Shown: piece by piece, positions 1-8,745 of the stretch
Layout: each line of letters opens with the position of its first letter
Position numbering within the stretch: the stretch's first letter is position 1
Assembly (NCBI GenBank): GCA_964496575.1
Contig: CAZCAC010000050.1
Span: forward strand, 1-58,831
DNA length: 58,831 nt
Direction: 5' to 3'
Source of the DNA: CAZCAC01 sp964496575
Lineage (GTDB): Bacteria; Planctomycetota; UBA1135; GCA-002686595
Translations under genes and position numbers: made by a program
The notes under the pieces: generated by a model
Seen by the model: the letters and a program-made list of their open reading frames with translations, nothing else
Told to the model about the DNA's origin: nothing
The model's database searches: none

Positions 1-741
1 ACCGTCGAGGAAGCCCTCTCCGCCGGACTCGAGGAGATCGCCATCATCATCCACCCGGGCGATCGCGATGCCTACTCCGCCGTCCTCGAGAATGCCCCCG
101 GCGACATCCACTTCATCGAGCAAGCCTCCCCCCTCGGCTACGGTCACGCCCTCCACACCGCCCGGGACTTCGTCGGCTCCAGCCCCTTCCTCCATCTCGT
201 CTCCGATCACCTCTGCGTCAGCGGCCAGGCGAGCCGCTGTGCCCAGCAACTGGTCGAGATCGCCGAGCGGGAGTCCTGCGCCGTCTCGGCCGTCCAATCG
301 ACCCGCGAGTCCTCCCTCCCGCTCTACGGCGCCATCGGAGGCCGGCCCGTCCGGGGTAGCGCCGACCTCTACGAGATCGAGGCCGTCCTGGAGAAGCCGA
401 CTCCCACCCTCGCCGAGCAGGACCTGATCGTCCCCGGACTGCGCGTCGGCCACTACCTCTGCTTCTTCGGGATGCACGTGCTCACGCCGACGATCCTCGA
501 CCTCCTCGGAGAGCAGCTCACTCCGGCACCGACCAGCCCCATCTCCCTCTCCCCCTCCCTCGCCACCCTCGCCGGGCGCGAGCGCTACCTCGCCTTCGAG
601 ATCGTCGGCCAGCGCTACAACCTCGGTGTCCAGTACGGGCTCTTCCTCGCCCAGCTCGCGCTGATCCTCAAGGGCGACGACCGCGAGGACGTCCTGGCCC
701 AGATGGTCGAGCTCCTGGCCCTGCGCGAGACCGGCCGATGA
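1..741 (+). CDS. UTP--glucose-1-phosphate uridylyltransferase-like protein (5' truncated)
   Basis: The frame is open from base 1 to the stop at 739-741, giving 246 residues of the C-terminal part of a GalU-type sugar-1-phosphate nucleotidyltransferase; the start lies outside the window. Visible signatures are SPLGYGHALHTA (about residues 42-53), matching the GLGHA segment after the nucleotide-binding loop, then PFLHLVSDHL, the metal/UTP-binding strand, and EKPTPTLAEQD, matching the EKP motif of GalU. The family makes UDP-glucose from UTP and glucose 1-phosphate in the cytoplasm. The nucleotide-binding glycine-rich loop would lie upstream and cannot be checked. Its stop overlaps the next gene's ATG by four bases, so the two are probably translated together. 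The sugar specificity is inferred. Confidence 0.8.
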   Translation, partial: TVEEALSAGLEEIAIIIHPGDRDAYSAVLENAPGDIHFIEQASPLGYGHALHTARDFVGSSPFLHLVSDHLCVSGQASRCAQQLVEIAERESCAVSAVQSTRESSLPLYGAIGGRPVRGSADLYEIEAVLEKPTPTLAEQDLIVPGLRVGHYLCFFGMHVLTPTILDLLGEQLTPAPTSPISLSPSLATLAGRERYLAFEIVGQRYNLGVQYGLFLAQLALILKGDDREDVLAQMVELLALRETGR

Positions 742-3700
742 GTCCGCAGCCCCTCCCCGATCACCTGATCGAGGTGATCACCAGCTCCGATCCCGCCGTC
801 CGGGACACGCCCCTCGACCGACTCTGCGCCACCGCGACCGAGGGCGAGCTCCTCGCCGCCGGCCAGCGCCTCGACCGCTTCTGGCGCGAGAACGACAACC
901 TCTACGAGCGCGTTCGCGCCCTCTTCTTCCTCTACGCCCTCCACCGCTTCCACCTGCCCCTCCACCTTCGCGAGGGCAGCGGCGGCCACATCCCGCACCA
1001 GGGGTTCACCTACCTCCTCTCGCGACGCTTCGAGGAAGCGATCGACAGCTTCGGCCGCCTCTGGCGCGAAGGCGACCGCGGGCAGGCCATCTGCAGCGCG
1101 CTCGCCTCCGCCTACCACAGCCTCGGCTTCCAGACGCTGGCCGACCAGGTCCGGCGTAGCGTCCGCTCCGTCGCCGGCAACCAGTGGATGTTCCGCATCG
1201 GCCACCCCGCCGATCAGCCCCTGCGCATCCACCCCTCGCTCCTCGAACCCTCCGGCTCCACGCCCGCCCACCCGATCCTCGCCGAGCACACACCGGTCCG
1301 GATGGACCTCTCGCACAGCGCGTGGAGCGACATCTTCTTCCTCGGCATGGACTACCCCGAGGGCGCCCGCGTTCTCAACGTCTCGATCGACCTCGCCATC
1401 CGCGGCCGCGACGCCGCCCCGCGGCCGCCCGTCAACGCCTACCTCCGCGTGCTCGACGAGCCGGTCCTGCGTCTCGCCAGCGTCGACCTCGGCGCCCACG
1501 CCGACCTCCACAGCGTGCCCGAGGTCTTCGACTTCGCGCGCGACTACCTCGGCCTGCTCAAGGCCGCCGTGATCGCCGCCGGCATCGTGCCGCCGGGCCT
1601 CGAAGGATCCGAGCGCGAGCTCCCCGAGCTCCTCGCCCGCCTCGTCGGGCCCGGCCGGGGGCTCGAGCTGGTCAGCCACGTGCACGACATCCCGAAGGGC
1701 TCGCGCCTCGCCGTCTCCACCAGCCTGCTCGCGAGCCTGATCGCCGTCTGCATGCGCGCGACCGGCCAGACCGCCTCCCTCACCGGTCCCCTCGAAGAGC
1801 GCGAGCGCCGCCTCGTCGCCGCGCGCGCCATCCTCGGCGAGTGGCTCGCCGGCTCCGGCGGCGGCTGGCAGGACTCCGGCGGTCTGTGGCCCGGCATGAA
1901 GCTGATCCAGGGCGTCCAGGCCGCCGAAGGGGACCCCGAGTTCGGCACCAGCCGCGGCCGCCTCCTGCCGAGCCACCGGATCTTCGAGAGCGCCGAGGCC
2001 TCGAGCGACGCGCGCCGGCAGTTGCAGGAGAGCCTCGTTCTCGTCCACGGCGGCATGGCGCAGGACGTCGGGCCGATCCTCGAGATGGTCACCGAGAAGT
2101 ACCTCCTCCGATCGGAAACCGAGTGGACCGCTCGCCGCGAGGCCGGCGCCGTGCTCGACCGGATCCTCGAAGCGCTGCGCGAGGAAGACGTCCGCAAGAT
2201 CGGCGAGCTGACCACTCACAACTTCAAGGGGCCGATCCAGGCGATCATCCCCTGGGCCGACAACCTCTTCACCCAGAAGCTGATCAGCGAGGTGCGCGCC
2301 GAGTTCGGCGAGAAGCACTGGGGCTTCTGGATGCTCGGCGGCATGTCCGGCGGCGGCATGGGCTTCATCTTCGCGCCGGAGGTGAAGAGCGCCGCGCAGG
2401 ACTCCCTGCAGCGGATCATGAGCGAGACCAAGCGCGAGCTGCAGCACGCCCTGCCCTTCGCCATCGAGCCGGTCGTCTACGACTTCGCCATCAATGAGAC
2501 GGGCACCACCGCCGGCCTGCACCGCGCCGGCGCGGCGCTGATGCCGCCGGGGTACTACGAGATGATGGTGCCGCGCTGGGTGCGCGCCCAGCCGCACTCG
2601 CTCACCCCCGCGCGTCGCGCCGAGCTGGAGCTGTTCGGAAGCGCCAGCCACACCTCTGCCGAGTACACCCGGATGGTCCCGATCCTCTTCGACACCCTCG
2701 TGCCGCGGACCGAGACCGACGGCGGGGGACGTGACCTCGCCGACCTGCTCCGGCGTCACGGGTTCGATCGCGTGCAGCAGGAGGCGATCCGCGCCGACCT
2801 GCGCAGCGGCCGCCTCGGTCTCGCCCAGAACCGGCTGCCCGCCACCACCCGCATCGAGGACGTCGAGCCCGGAGACGTGGTCGACGCGGTCGACGGCCTC
2901 GACGAGGAGCTGCGCCGGATCGGCCTCGAATCGCTCGCTGCCGGCGAGGTCGCCGTGGTCAGCCTCGCCGCCGGCACCGGCAGCCGCTGGACGCAGGGCG
3001 CGGGCGTGGTCAAGGCGCTGCACCCCTTCTGTCGCCTGTCGGGGCGCCACCGCAGCTTCCTCGAGGTGCACCTCGCCAAGAGTCGGCGCATCGGCGAGCT
3101 GGCCGGCACGCCCCTCCCGCACCTCGTCACCACCAGCTACCTGACCCACGAGCCGATCGAGAAGTCCCTCGCCGCGCGCGAGAGCTTCGACTACCCCGGG
3201 CCGTTGCGACTCTCCCCGGGGCGCGCGGTCGGCCTGCGCATGATCCCCATGGTGCGCGACCTGCGCTTCGCGTGGGAGGAGATGCCGCAGCAGCTGCTCG
3301 ACGAGCAGGCGCAGAAGGTCCGCGAGAGCTTGCACGCGGCCCTGATCGACTGGGCGGAGTCGGCCGGCGAGGGCAGTGACTACCTCGACAATCTCCCGCT
3401 CCAGTGCCTGCACCCGACCGGTCACTTCAGCGAGTTCCCGAATCTCCTGCGCAACGGCGTGCTCGCCGAGTTGCTGGACGAGCGGCCGGCGTTGCGCTAC
3501 CTGATGCTGCACAACATCGACACCGTCGGCTGCGACGTCGATCCCGCGCTGCTCGGATTGCACAAGAGCTCCGGGGCGTGCCTCACCTTCGAGGTGATCG
3601 CGCGCCGCGTCGACGACCTCGGTGGGGGACTGGCGCGTGTCGACGGGCGGGTGCGCCTGGTCGAGGGCCTGGCCCTGCCGCGCGAAGAGCTCGAGTTCGA

Positions 3701-4076
3701 CCTCTCCTACTACAACTCGCTGACCACCTGGATCGACCTCGATGCGCTGCTCGGTGTGCTCGGGCTTTCCCGTGCCGAGCTGCGCGACGCCGCGAAGGTC
3801 GCCGCCGCCACCCGGGCGCTGGGGAGCCGCCTGCCGACCTACATCACCCTGAAGGACGTCAAGAAGCGCTGGGGGCACGGCCAGGAGGACGTCTTCCCGA
3901 TCTCGCAGTACGAGCAGCTGTGGGGGGACATGACCTCGCTCTCCGAGGTCGACTCGCGCTTCGTGGTCGTCCCGCGGCAGCGGGGGCAGCAGCTCAAGGA
4001 CCAGGCGCAGCTCGACGGGTGGTTCCGCGACGGCTCGGCGGCGTACGTCGAGTCGATCTGCCGCTTCGGGGATTGA
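738..4076 (+). CDS. Bifunctional fucokinase-like GHMP kinase / UDPGP-type pyrophosphorylase
   Basis: This 1112-residue protein starts in an ATGA overlap with the upstream GalU-like gene. After an alpha-helical N-terminus, residues about 185-620 carry GHMP sugar kinase signatures of the fucokinase type: DLSHSAWSD (about 188), which aligns with the substrate motif D-L-A-G-G-W-[ST]-D; GSRLAVSTSLLAS (about 321), the degenerate ATP-loop; GGGWQDSGGLWPGMK (about 374); and GGMSGGGMGF (about 534), the C-terminal glycine motif. Residues about 735-1110 look like a UDPGP-family pyrophosphorylase, with LAAGTGSRW (about 741) and a downstream VKAL lysine. In known FKP enzymes of sugar salvage, pyrophosphorylase precedes kinase; here the order is reversed. 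A salvage enzyme turning a free sugar into its UDP-sugar is inferred, with unknown substrate. The altered kinase loops may mean a new substrate or lost activity. Confidence 0.7.
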   Translation: MSPQPLPDHLIEVITSSDPAVRDTPLDRLCATATEGELLAAGQRLDRFWRENDNLYERVRALFFLYALHRFHLPLHLREGSGGHIPHQGFTYLLSRRFEEAIDSFGRLWREGDRGQAICSALASAYHSLGFQTLADQVRRSVRSVAGNQWMFRIGHPADQPLRIHPSLLEPSGSTPAHPILAEHTPVRMDLSHSAWSDIFFLGMDYPEGARVLNVSIDLAIRGRDAAPRPPVNAYLRVLDEPVLRLASVDLGAHADLHSVPEVFDFARDYLGLLKAAVIAAGIVPPGLEGSERELPELLARLVGPGRGLELVSHVHDIPKGSRLAVSTSLLASLIAVCMRATGQTASLTGPLEERERRLVAARAILGEWLAGSGGGWQDSGGLWPGMKLIQGVQAAEGDPEFGTSRGRLLPSHRIFESAEASSDARRQLQESLVLVHGGMAQDVGPILEMVTEKYLLRSETEWTARREAGAVLDRILEALREEDVRKIGELTTHNFKGPIQAIIPWADNLFTQKLISEVRAEFGEKHWGFWMLGGMSGGGMGFIFAPEVKSAAQDSLQRIMSETKRELQHALPFAIEPVVYDFAINETGTTAGLHRAGAALMPPGYYEMMVPRWVRAQPHSLTPARRAELELFGSASHTSAEYTRMVPILFDTLVPRTETDGGGRDLADLLRRHGFDRVQQEAIRADLRSGRLGLAQNRLPATTRIEDVEPGDVVDAVDGLDEELRRIGLESLAAGEVAVVSLAAGTGSRWTQGAGVVKALHPFCRLSGRHRSFLEVHLAKSRRIGELAGTPLPHLVTTSYLTHEPIEKSLAARESFDYPGPLRLSPGRAVGLRMIPMVRDLRFAWEEMPQQLLDEQAQKVRESLHAALIDWAESAGEGSDYLDNLPLQCLHPTGHFSEFPNLLRNGVLAELLDERPALRYLMLHNIDTVGCDVDPALLGLHKSSGACLTFEVIARRVDDLGGGLARVDGRVRLVEGLALPREELEFDLSYYNSLTTWIDLDALLGVLGLSRAELRDAAKVAAATRALGSRLPTYITLKDVKKRWGHGQEDVFPISQYEQLWGDMTSLSEVDSRFVVVPRQRGQQLKDQAQLDGWFRDGSAAYVESICRFGD

Positions 4077-4103
4077 CCCCCGTACTCCTGTCGTCCGGAG
4101 TCA

Positions 4104-4176
4104 GGACGAGAACCGCCGCCACCCTCGAGAGCCCGGTGCGACCGAGCCTCCCGAGAATGGCGGCGACGCGTCGTCC
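4104..4176. terminator. Long two-part hairpin between convergent genes
   Basis: An outer arm GGACGA (4104-4109) pairs with TCGTCC (4171-4176), and an inner arm CGCCGCCA (4114-4121) pairs perfectly with TGGCGGCG (4158-4165). It lies between the stop of the pyrophosphorylase gene and the convergent stop of the 54-aa gene. No T-run follows on either strand, so it may be a transcript-end or processing structure rather than a classical intrinsic terminator. Confidence 0.4.
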
Positions 4177-4185
4177 GACTTCGTC

Positions 4186-4350
4186 CTACTGGGGCTTCTC
4201 TATCTTGACCAGGCCCGCCTCGACCTCGTCGATGGCCTTCTTGTGCTCGTCGTTGATGGGGCAGCCGCACTTGTACCCTTCCTCCGTCGCGTGGAGGCGG
4301 GCCTTCTCGATGTGCCACTGGGCGACCTTCAGGTGCTGGTCTACGTTCAT
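4186..4350 (-). CDS. Conserved-looking 54-residue protein with CxC motif
   Basis: This small frame (ATG at 4350, TAG at 4186-4188) encodes a 54-aa acidic/basic helical protein. It begins MNVDQHLKVAQWH and contains HIEKARLHA, a C-G-C-P segment near residue 28 and a C-terminal helix DEVEAGLVKIEK. I do not recognise a named family. The pattern of amphipathic helices around a short Cys/His cluster could bind a metal, but that is inference. It was chosen over the overlapping 175-codon frame because the upstream part of that frame is antisense to the large repeat protein and reads as shadow sequence. It lies 116 bases downstream of that gene on the same strand and may be co-transcribed with it. No strong ribosome-binding site is visible. 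Confidence 0.55.
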   Translation of the reverse strand: MNVDQHLKVAQWHIEKARLHATEEGYKCGCPINDEHKKAIDEVEAGLVKIEKPQ

Positions 4351-4466
4351 GATGCTTCTGGCTGGGGTTTCTGCGGGTTGTTGGGAATGGTCACCGGAGC
4401 AGGTTTCCGGGGGCCGGATGATAGCGGCGCCTCCCGGGGGGCTCCAGGGCCTGGACTGGAGTGCCC

Positions 4467-7406
4467 TCAGAAGCGCAGGAGCAGGTTGCGGTCCCCCTGC
4501 TCGCCGAGCTCGAAGGTGATCTCCTCGCTCTGGCCTCCCTGGGCGTACAGCTGGGCCCGGTACGTGCCGGCGCCGAGGTTGTCGAGGGAGAACTCGAGCT
4601 GCCCGGCCCTCAGGTGCTCCCAGGCGTCGCCGCCTCCCTCCCTGGAGACCTTCAGCCACAGCGGGTTGCCCGGGTCGTGCTCGAAGCTGGAGATCTCGAC
4701 GCGGCCGGCGCACGGCGCGGCCGGGACCAGCTCGATCCGGAGCACCTCCTCGGGAGCGCCGGGCTCGGCATCCGCCCGGACGTGCTGCACCACGTAGCCG
4801 TCGCGATGGGCTTCCACCGCCTGGGGGCCCTCGTGAAAGACCAGGAGCTGCACGCTTCCCACGCGGTCGGTCACTCCCCGGGTGCGTCGCCCTCGACCGT
4901 TTCCCTGGCGGCGAGCGAACACCGTCACCCCCTCGAGCGGGACCTCCGACGAGGCGTCGACGACCTCGACGTTCAGGAGGCGAGGGGAGAGATCGAGCTC
5001 GATCCGGTGCACGTCTCCCGCCTCCAGCCGGATGCGCTCGTCGTGGAGCGGCTGCTCGGACTGGCCGCCGGGGTAGTGGGACAGGTCCGCCGTGATCGTC
5101 ACGCTCGGGTTGCGCTCCACCGGGATGTCGCCGGAGTCGAAGCGTCCCCAGGCGTCGGTTCGCAGGACCAGGTCACGGCTGCCATCGATGCGCACGCGGG
5201 CTCCTTCGAACGACGCACCGTCGATACGCAGCGTACCGACGATGCGGCCCGTGGGCCCCTGGCCGCTGGGAGAAAGGTCGATCCGGATCTCGGTCGTGCG
5301 ACCCGGAGTGACCTCGAGATTCTCCCGATGCACACGCACCGGCTCCTCCTGGTCGCGGGCGAGGCGGACGATGTCGCCGTCGAGAAAGCGCTCGAAGACC
5401 TCGACCCGGTACTCCCCGGCGCGCAGGTTGCCGAAGCGGAACTCACCGGTAGCGCCGCTGAGTCCGAGCCTCGGCACGTGGACGAGCTCGGCCAGGTCAT
5501 CCGCGTCGCGGAACTCGAGGATGATCATGTAGAGGCGCTCCGGCACCGCCCCGCCCCAGTGAATCAGACCGTGCACGATTCCACCGGCCTGCAGGCGCAC
5601 GACGGTCGGTGTGCCGGGCGACGGCAGCAGTTCGTCGTGGCTCGCGTAGCCCGGGTGCTCGACGACGAGGATCGGGGGCTGATTCCTCATCGGGCCCCCG
5701 GCGGCGGCCTCCTCGGGGGTCAGCTCGAAGGGACCGAGCTGCACCTGCCCCCGCGCGTCACTCCAGCCCAGGGCGATAGTCGAGACGAGAGACATCCCCG
5801 CCTGCACGACCGCGGCCCGCGCTCCACGCACCGGCTCCCCGCTGGTCTCGTCGATCACCGTCAACGCCAGGCGGCTGCCGACCCCGCAGGTCAGGGTGAT
5901 GACACCGGTCGCCTCGGCCACCTCGATCCGCGCGCTGGTGGCGGCGCGTCCGGCGACCGTCGCCCGCAGCTCGTAGGTGCCGAAGCTCACGTGCGCCCGT
6001 CGATAGAGCCCGGCCTCGACCTCGTGGAAACCGTCGACGAGACCCGGCGTGCGCCGAGCGAGGAGCGCCATGAAGGTCCTGCCGATCCCGGAGCCCTCGG
6101 TCGAGAGTGGCGTCAGCTGCAGCCTCGCGCCGCTCAGGGGGGAGCCCTCGGAGTCGACCACGCGCACGTCGAGGTCGGCGGCGGCGGGCAGGCGGATCAC
6201 CAGCGGGCCTCCGTCCTCCGCGATGGCGGCCGCGTAGGGCTCCCCTCTCGCACGGCGGGCGATTGCCACCAGGCGGCCTTCCCGGGGAACCCCGGTCGAG
6301 GTGAAGCGCCCCTCCGCATCGCTCTTGCCGCAGGGTTGCAGGAGCGCCACGTCGCCGAGGGGAACCTCCGCCCCCGCGTGGACCTCGAATCCCGGCGCTG
6401 GCTGGCCGGCGGCATCGAGCACGAGTCCGCGCAGCGTGCGACCGCGGGTCAGGGTCAGCAGACCGAGGTCCTGTTCGCCCTCCTTCGCCTCGAGCGGACC
6501 GAGGGGGATGCCGACGAAGCCGGGGAGGTCGATCCCGCCCAGGACGCGGGTGAGCGGCACGCCCTCGAGGCGAAAGACTCCGTCCGCGCCGGTCGTCGTG
6601 GTGGGTACCGGCAGGGAGTCGAGGTGCTTGCGCAACCAGCCGGGAAGCTCGATCAATCCGTCGGGCTGCGCGGCCGCCGCGATCTCGGTGATGGCGAGCA
6701 GGCTGTCGGTCCGCAGGTCGTAGACTCGCGCGCCGAGCAGCTCCTCCGGCACGGCGCCGACGCGGATACGCGCTCCCTTCACCGGCCGCCCCGCCTCGTC
6801 GACGACCCTGCCGACGAGGACGCCGAAGGGAGCCAGCACGATGTCGCCCAGGTCCGTGAGCTCGCCGTGCACCAGCGCGTGATCGACGACGCGCAGGGTC
6901 GAGCGCTGGCCGCCGAGGTCGACACCGAGGCCGTGGAAGGACGCGCTCCAGGCGCCGTCGATGTGGAAGCGGCCCTCCGCGTCGGTCACGTCGTGACCGA
7001 GCCCCAGGGAGACCGCTCGGCCCAGGTCGTTCAGGTCGTCGGCGACCAGCAGCGTCCAGTCCGCCTGCAGCAGGTCGACGCGCAGGCGCGGCTGGGGGGC
7101 TCCGTCGGCGTCGACGACCCGACCGACGATGCCGGCGAGCTGCCCCTCCCAGGGACCGAGCACCGTGGCACTGGGGGGCGCCGCCGGTTGACGCTCGGCG
7201 ACCGTCTCCCGCGCCTCGTCGCGCTCGATGGTGGGGGGGGCGGTGAGCGCCTCCTCGGGTGCGGCCCGGGCGACACCCGGCAGCGGTGTCTCGGCGGGGT
7301 CGATCGGCGCCTGTCCTCCGTTCCCGGGATCGCCCCCGATCAGGAGCCAGAGGATGACGACCAGACCGGCGCTGAAGGTGACCGCCAGCGCGAGTTTGAG
7401 TTTCAT
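4467..7406 (-). CDS. Membrane-anchored protein with carboxypeptidase-regulatory-like repeats
   Basis: This is a 979-residue protein. I chose the ATG at 7406 rather than an in-frame start 12 codons upstream, because a basic MKLK n-region is directly followed by one hydrophobic helix (about residues 4-23, LALAVTFSAGLVVILWLL). The rest is predicted to lie outside the cytoplasm. A Pro/Ala-rich linker leads into a long series of beta-sandwich units with the signature G-x-V-x-D-x-x-G-x-P-x-x-G-A, for example GRVVDADGAPQP, GRVVDEAGRPVKGARI, GLVLDAAGQPAPGF and VIDETSGEPVRGARA. This is the hallmark of carboxypeptidase D regulatory-like (transthyretin-like) domains. Such proteins are usually cell-surface binding or scaffold proteins. 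No enzyme domain is visible and the ligand is unknown. Confidence 0.75.
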   Translation of the reverse strand: MKLKLALAVTFSAGLVVILWLLIGGDPGNGGQAPIDPAETPLPGVARAAPEEALTAPPTIERDEARETVAERQPAAPPSATVLGPWEGQLAGIVGRVVDADGAPQPRLRVDLLQADWTLLVADDLNDLGRAVSLGLGHDVTDAEGRFHIDGAWSASFHGLGVDLGGQRSTLRVVDHALVHGELTDLGDIVLAPFGVLVGRVVDEAGRPVKGARIRVGAVPEELLGARVYDLRTDSLLAITEIAAAAQPDGLIELPGWLRKHLDSLPVPTTTTGADGVFRLEGVPLTRVLGGIDLPGFVGIPLGPLEAKEGEQDLGLLTLTRGRTLRGLVLDAAGQPAPGFEVHAGAEVPLGDVALLQPCGKSDAEGRFTSTGVPREGRLVAIARRARGEPYAAAIAEDGGPLVIRLPAAADLDVRVVDSEGSPLSGARLQLTPLSTEGSGIGRTFMALLARRTPGLVDGFHEVEAGLYRRAHVSFGTYELRATVAGRAATSARIEVAEATGVITLTCGVGSRLALTVIDETSGEPVRGARAAVVQAGMSLVSTIALGWSDARGQVQLGPFELTPEEAAAGGPMRNQPPILVVEHPGYASHDELLPSPGTPTVVRLQAGGIVHGLIHWGGAVPERLYMIILEFRDADDLAELVHVPRLGLSGATGEFRFGNLRAGEYRVEVFERFLDGDIVRLARDQEEPVRVHRENLEVTPGRTTEIRIDLSPSGQGPTGRIVGTLRIDGASFEGARVRIDGSRDLVLRTDAWGRFDSGDIPVERNPSVTITADLSHYPGGQSEQPLHDERIRLEAGDVHRIELDLSPRLLNVEVVDASSEVPLEGVTVFARRQGNGRGRRTRGVTDRVGSVQLLVFHEGPQAVEAHRDGYVVQHVRADAEPGAPEEVLRIELVPAAPCAGRVEISSFEHDPGNPLWLKVSREGGGDAWEHLRAGQLEFSLDNLGAGTYRAQLYAQGGQSEEITFELGEQGDRNLLLRF

Positions 7407-7485
7407 GATTCGACGATACGGTGCCGGACACGAATCCGCCACCTGGCGGCGAATTCGGCCCTGGCACCGTACGCTGTACGTCCCG

Positions 7486-7671
7486 ATGACCTACAACTTC
7501 GACATCGACGAGTGGTACGACCGGGAGCTGGCCTTCCTGCAAGCGCGCCATCGCCGGGGCGAGCTGGACGACGAGCGACTCGCCGAGGCGATCGACATCC
7601 TGGACCGGCGCCGCGAGGAGATGGAGGCTCGTCTCGACGGGACCTACCGGCTCCCCGGGGAAGGGACCTAG
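7486..7671 (+). CDS. Small hypothetical protein (61 aa)
   Basis: This is a short frame with ATG at 7486 and TAG at 7669-7671. The product, beginning MTYNFDIDEWYDRELAF, is highly charged and predicted to be a helical hairpin; the central stretch RHRRGELDDERLAEAIDIL followed by RRREEMEARL looks like a coiled coil. I do not recognise the family. It starts 80 bases from the divergent large repeat protein gene, so it has its own promoter or shares that spacer. Its stop codon is the first three bases of a 13-bp hairpin. The amino-acid composition is protein-like rather than arginine-rich shadow sequence, which supports coding. Confidence 0.5.
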   Translation: MTYNFDIDEWYDRELAFLQARHRRGELDDERLAEAIDILDRRREEMEARLDGTYRLPGEGT

Positions 7672-7782
7672 AGACGCGGCCGACCAGGCCGTGTCTCTAG
7701 GGTCGGACGAGGTCCGACCCCGCGCCGAAGGCGCGGGAGCACCGCAGGTGTTGAGAGGATTCAGAGGCCCGGCCGGGCCTCT
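7669..7782. terminator. Cluster of four tandem hairpins between convergent genes
   Basis: Four inverted repeats are packed into 114 bases. Arms 7669-7681 and 7687-7699 form 13 bp with one G.T pair. GGGTCGGA (7700-7707) pairs with TCCGACCC (7713-7720). CCCGCGCC (7719-7726) pairs with GGCGCGGG (7730-7737) and shares two bases with the second hairpin. A perfect 20-base palindrome, AGAGGCCCGGCCGGGCCTCT, lies at 7763-7782. The cluster sits between the stops of the 61-aa gene and porB, which fits a bidirectional transcript end. No T-runs follow the stems, so the terminator role is inferred. Confidence 0.55.
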
Positions 7783-7790
7783 CGCCAGGA

Positions 7791-8699
7791 TCACTCATCA
7801 TCCATCTTGGCCATCAGCGCCTCGAAGCCGTCGTCCACGGCCTGCTGCAACTCGACGAGTGCCGGGGAGTCCTCGTTCAGGTGCCGGTAGCGCGCCTGGT
7901 ACTTGAGGTATTCCAGGACCGGCGTCTTCTTCTTGCTCACCTTGCGGGTCGGCCGGCGCACGCCGTTCTCGATCTCGTACATCACGATGCAGCGCGTCTT
8001 CACGGCGAGCTGGGAGACCTTGATGATGTCCTTGGTCTCCACGCCCCAGCCCGTCGGGCAGGGACAGTGACAGTGGATGTACGAGGGGCCGCGGACCTTC
8101 GCTGCCTTCTCGAGTCGTTCCATGAAGTCGAGCGGATAGCCGGCGGTGGTCGAGGCGACGTAGGGCGCGCCGTGGGCGGCGACGATCTCCACCACGTCCT
8201 TGCGCAGGCCGGGCAGGCGGTCCTCGCCCTGCACGACCGAGCCCACGGGCGTGGTCGAGGTGCGCGCGCCGAAGGACGTCGTCCCGCTGCGCTGCCCCCC
8301 GGTGTTCATGTAGCTCTCGTTGTCGAAGCAGACGTAGATGATGTCCTGGTTGCGCTCGATCGCGCCCGACAGCGCCGACAGGCCGATATCCGCCGTGGCG
8401 CCGTCGCCGGCGACGACCAGGAGATTGGTCCCCTCGCGCTTGCCCTGCGCCTTGAGGGCGTCGTCGATCCCCGACATCAGCGCCGGCGCGTTCTCGAACA
8501 GCACGTGGAAGTGGGGGACCTTCGGCACGGCCATCTGCATCACGACGGCCAGGCAGCCGGTCGCGTTGATGACGATGGTGTTCGGGCCCAGCACCTTGAG
8601 GGCGTGACGAAAGACGAGCACCTCGGGGCATGCCGAACAGCCGAGAGAGCCCTGGTGCAGGTACTCCTCGTCCGGAACGTTCTTCATCTTCACAGCCAT
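7791..8699 (-). CDS. porB: Pyruvate:ferredoxin oxidoreductase, beta subunit
   Basis: This 302-aa thiamine-diphosphate-binding subunit belongs to a four-subunit pyruvate:ferredoxin oxidoreductase, which converts pyruvate and CoA to acetyl-CoA and CO2 with reduction of ferredoxin. The TPP/Mg motif is GDGATADIG (about residue 98), ending with FDNESYMNTGGQRS, the downstream Asn region. N-terminal C21-x2-C24 and C49, with the HCHCPCP segment near residue 210, match the 4Fe-4S ligands of PorB. Length is normal for the family. It is the last gene of porC-porD-porA-porB and starts 46 bases after porA. The substrate is inferred from subunit similarity and gene order; another 2-oxoacid is possible. Confidence 0.9.
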   Translation of the reverse strand: MAVKMKNVPDEEYLHQGSLGCSACPEVLVFRHALKVLGPNTIVINATGCLAVVMQMAVPKVPHFHVLFENAPALMSGIDDALKAQGKREGTNLLVVAGDGATADIGLSALSGAIERNQDIIYVCFDNESYMNTGGQRSGTTSFGARTSTTPVGSVVQGEDRLPGLRKDVVEIVAAHGAPYVASTTAGYPLDFMERLEKAAKVRGPSYIHCHCPCPTGWGVETKDIIKVSQLAVKTRCIVMYEIENGVRRPTRKVSKKKTPVLEYLKYQARYRHLNEDSPALVELQQAVDDGFEALMAKMDDE

Positions 8700-8745
8700 G
8701 TCCGACCTACCTCTCTGGTTCTCGTGTTGAGCGTTCGCGTTCCGG

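Noticed and set aside
615..3878. A 1087-codon open frame on the minus strand
   Set aside because: It is antisense to the kinase/pyrophosphorylase fusion, its protein is rich in Ala, Val, Gly and Glu without motifs, and the plus strand has clear domains. Long antisense frames are common at this GC content.
4461..7700. A 1079-codon open frame on the plus strand
   Set aside because: It is antisense to the carboxypeptidase-regulatory-like protein. The composition is shadow-like; only its last part, in the same frame from 7486, is kept as the 61-aa gene.
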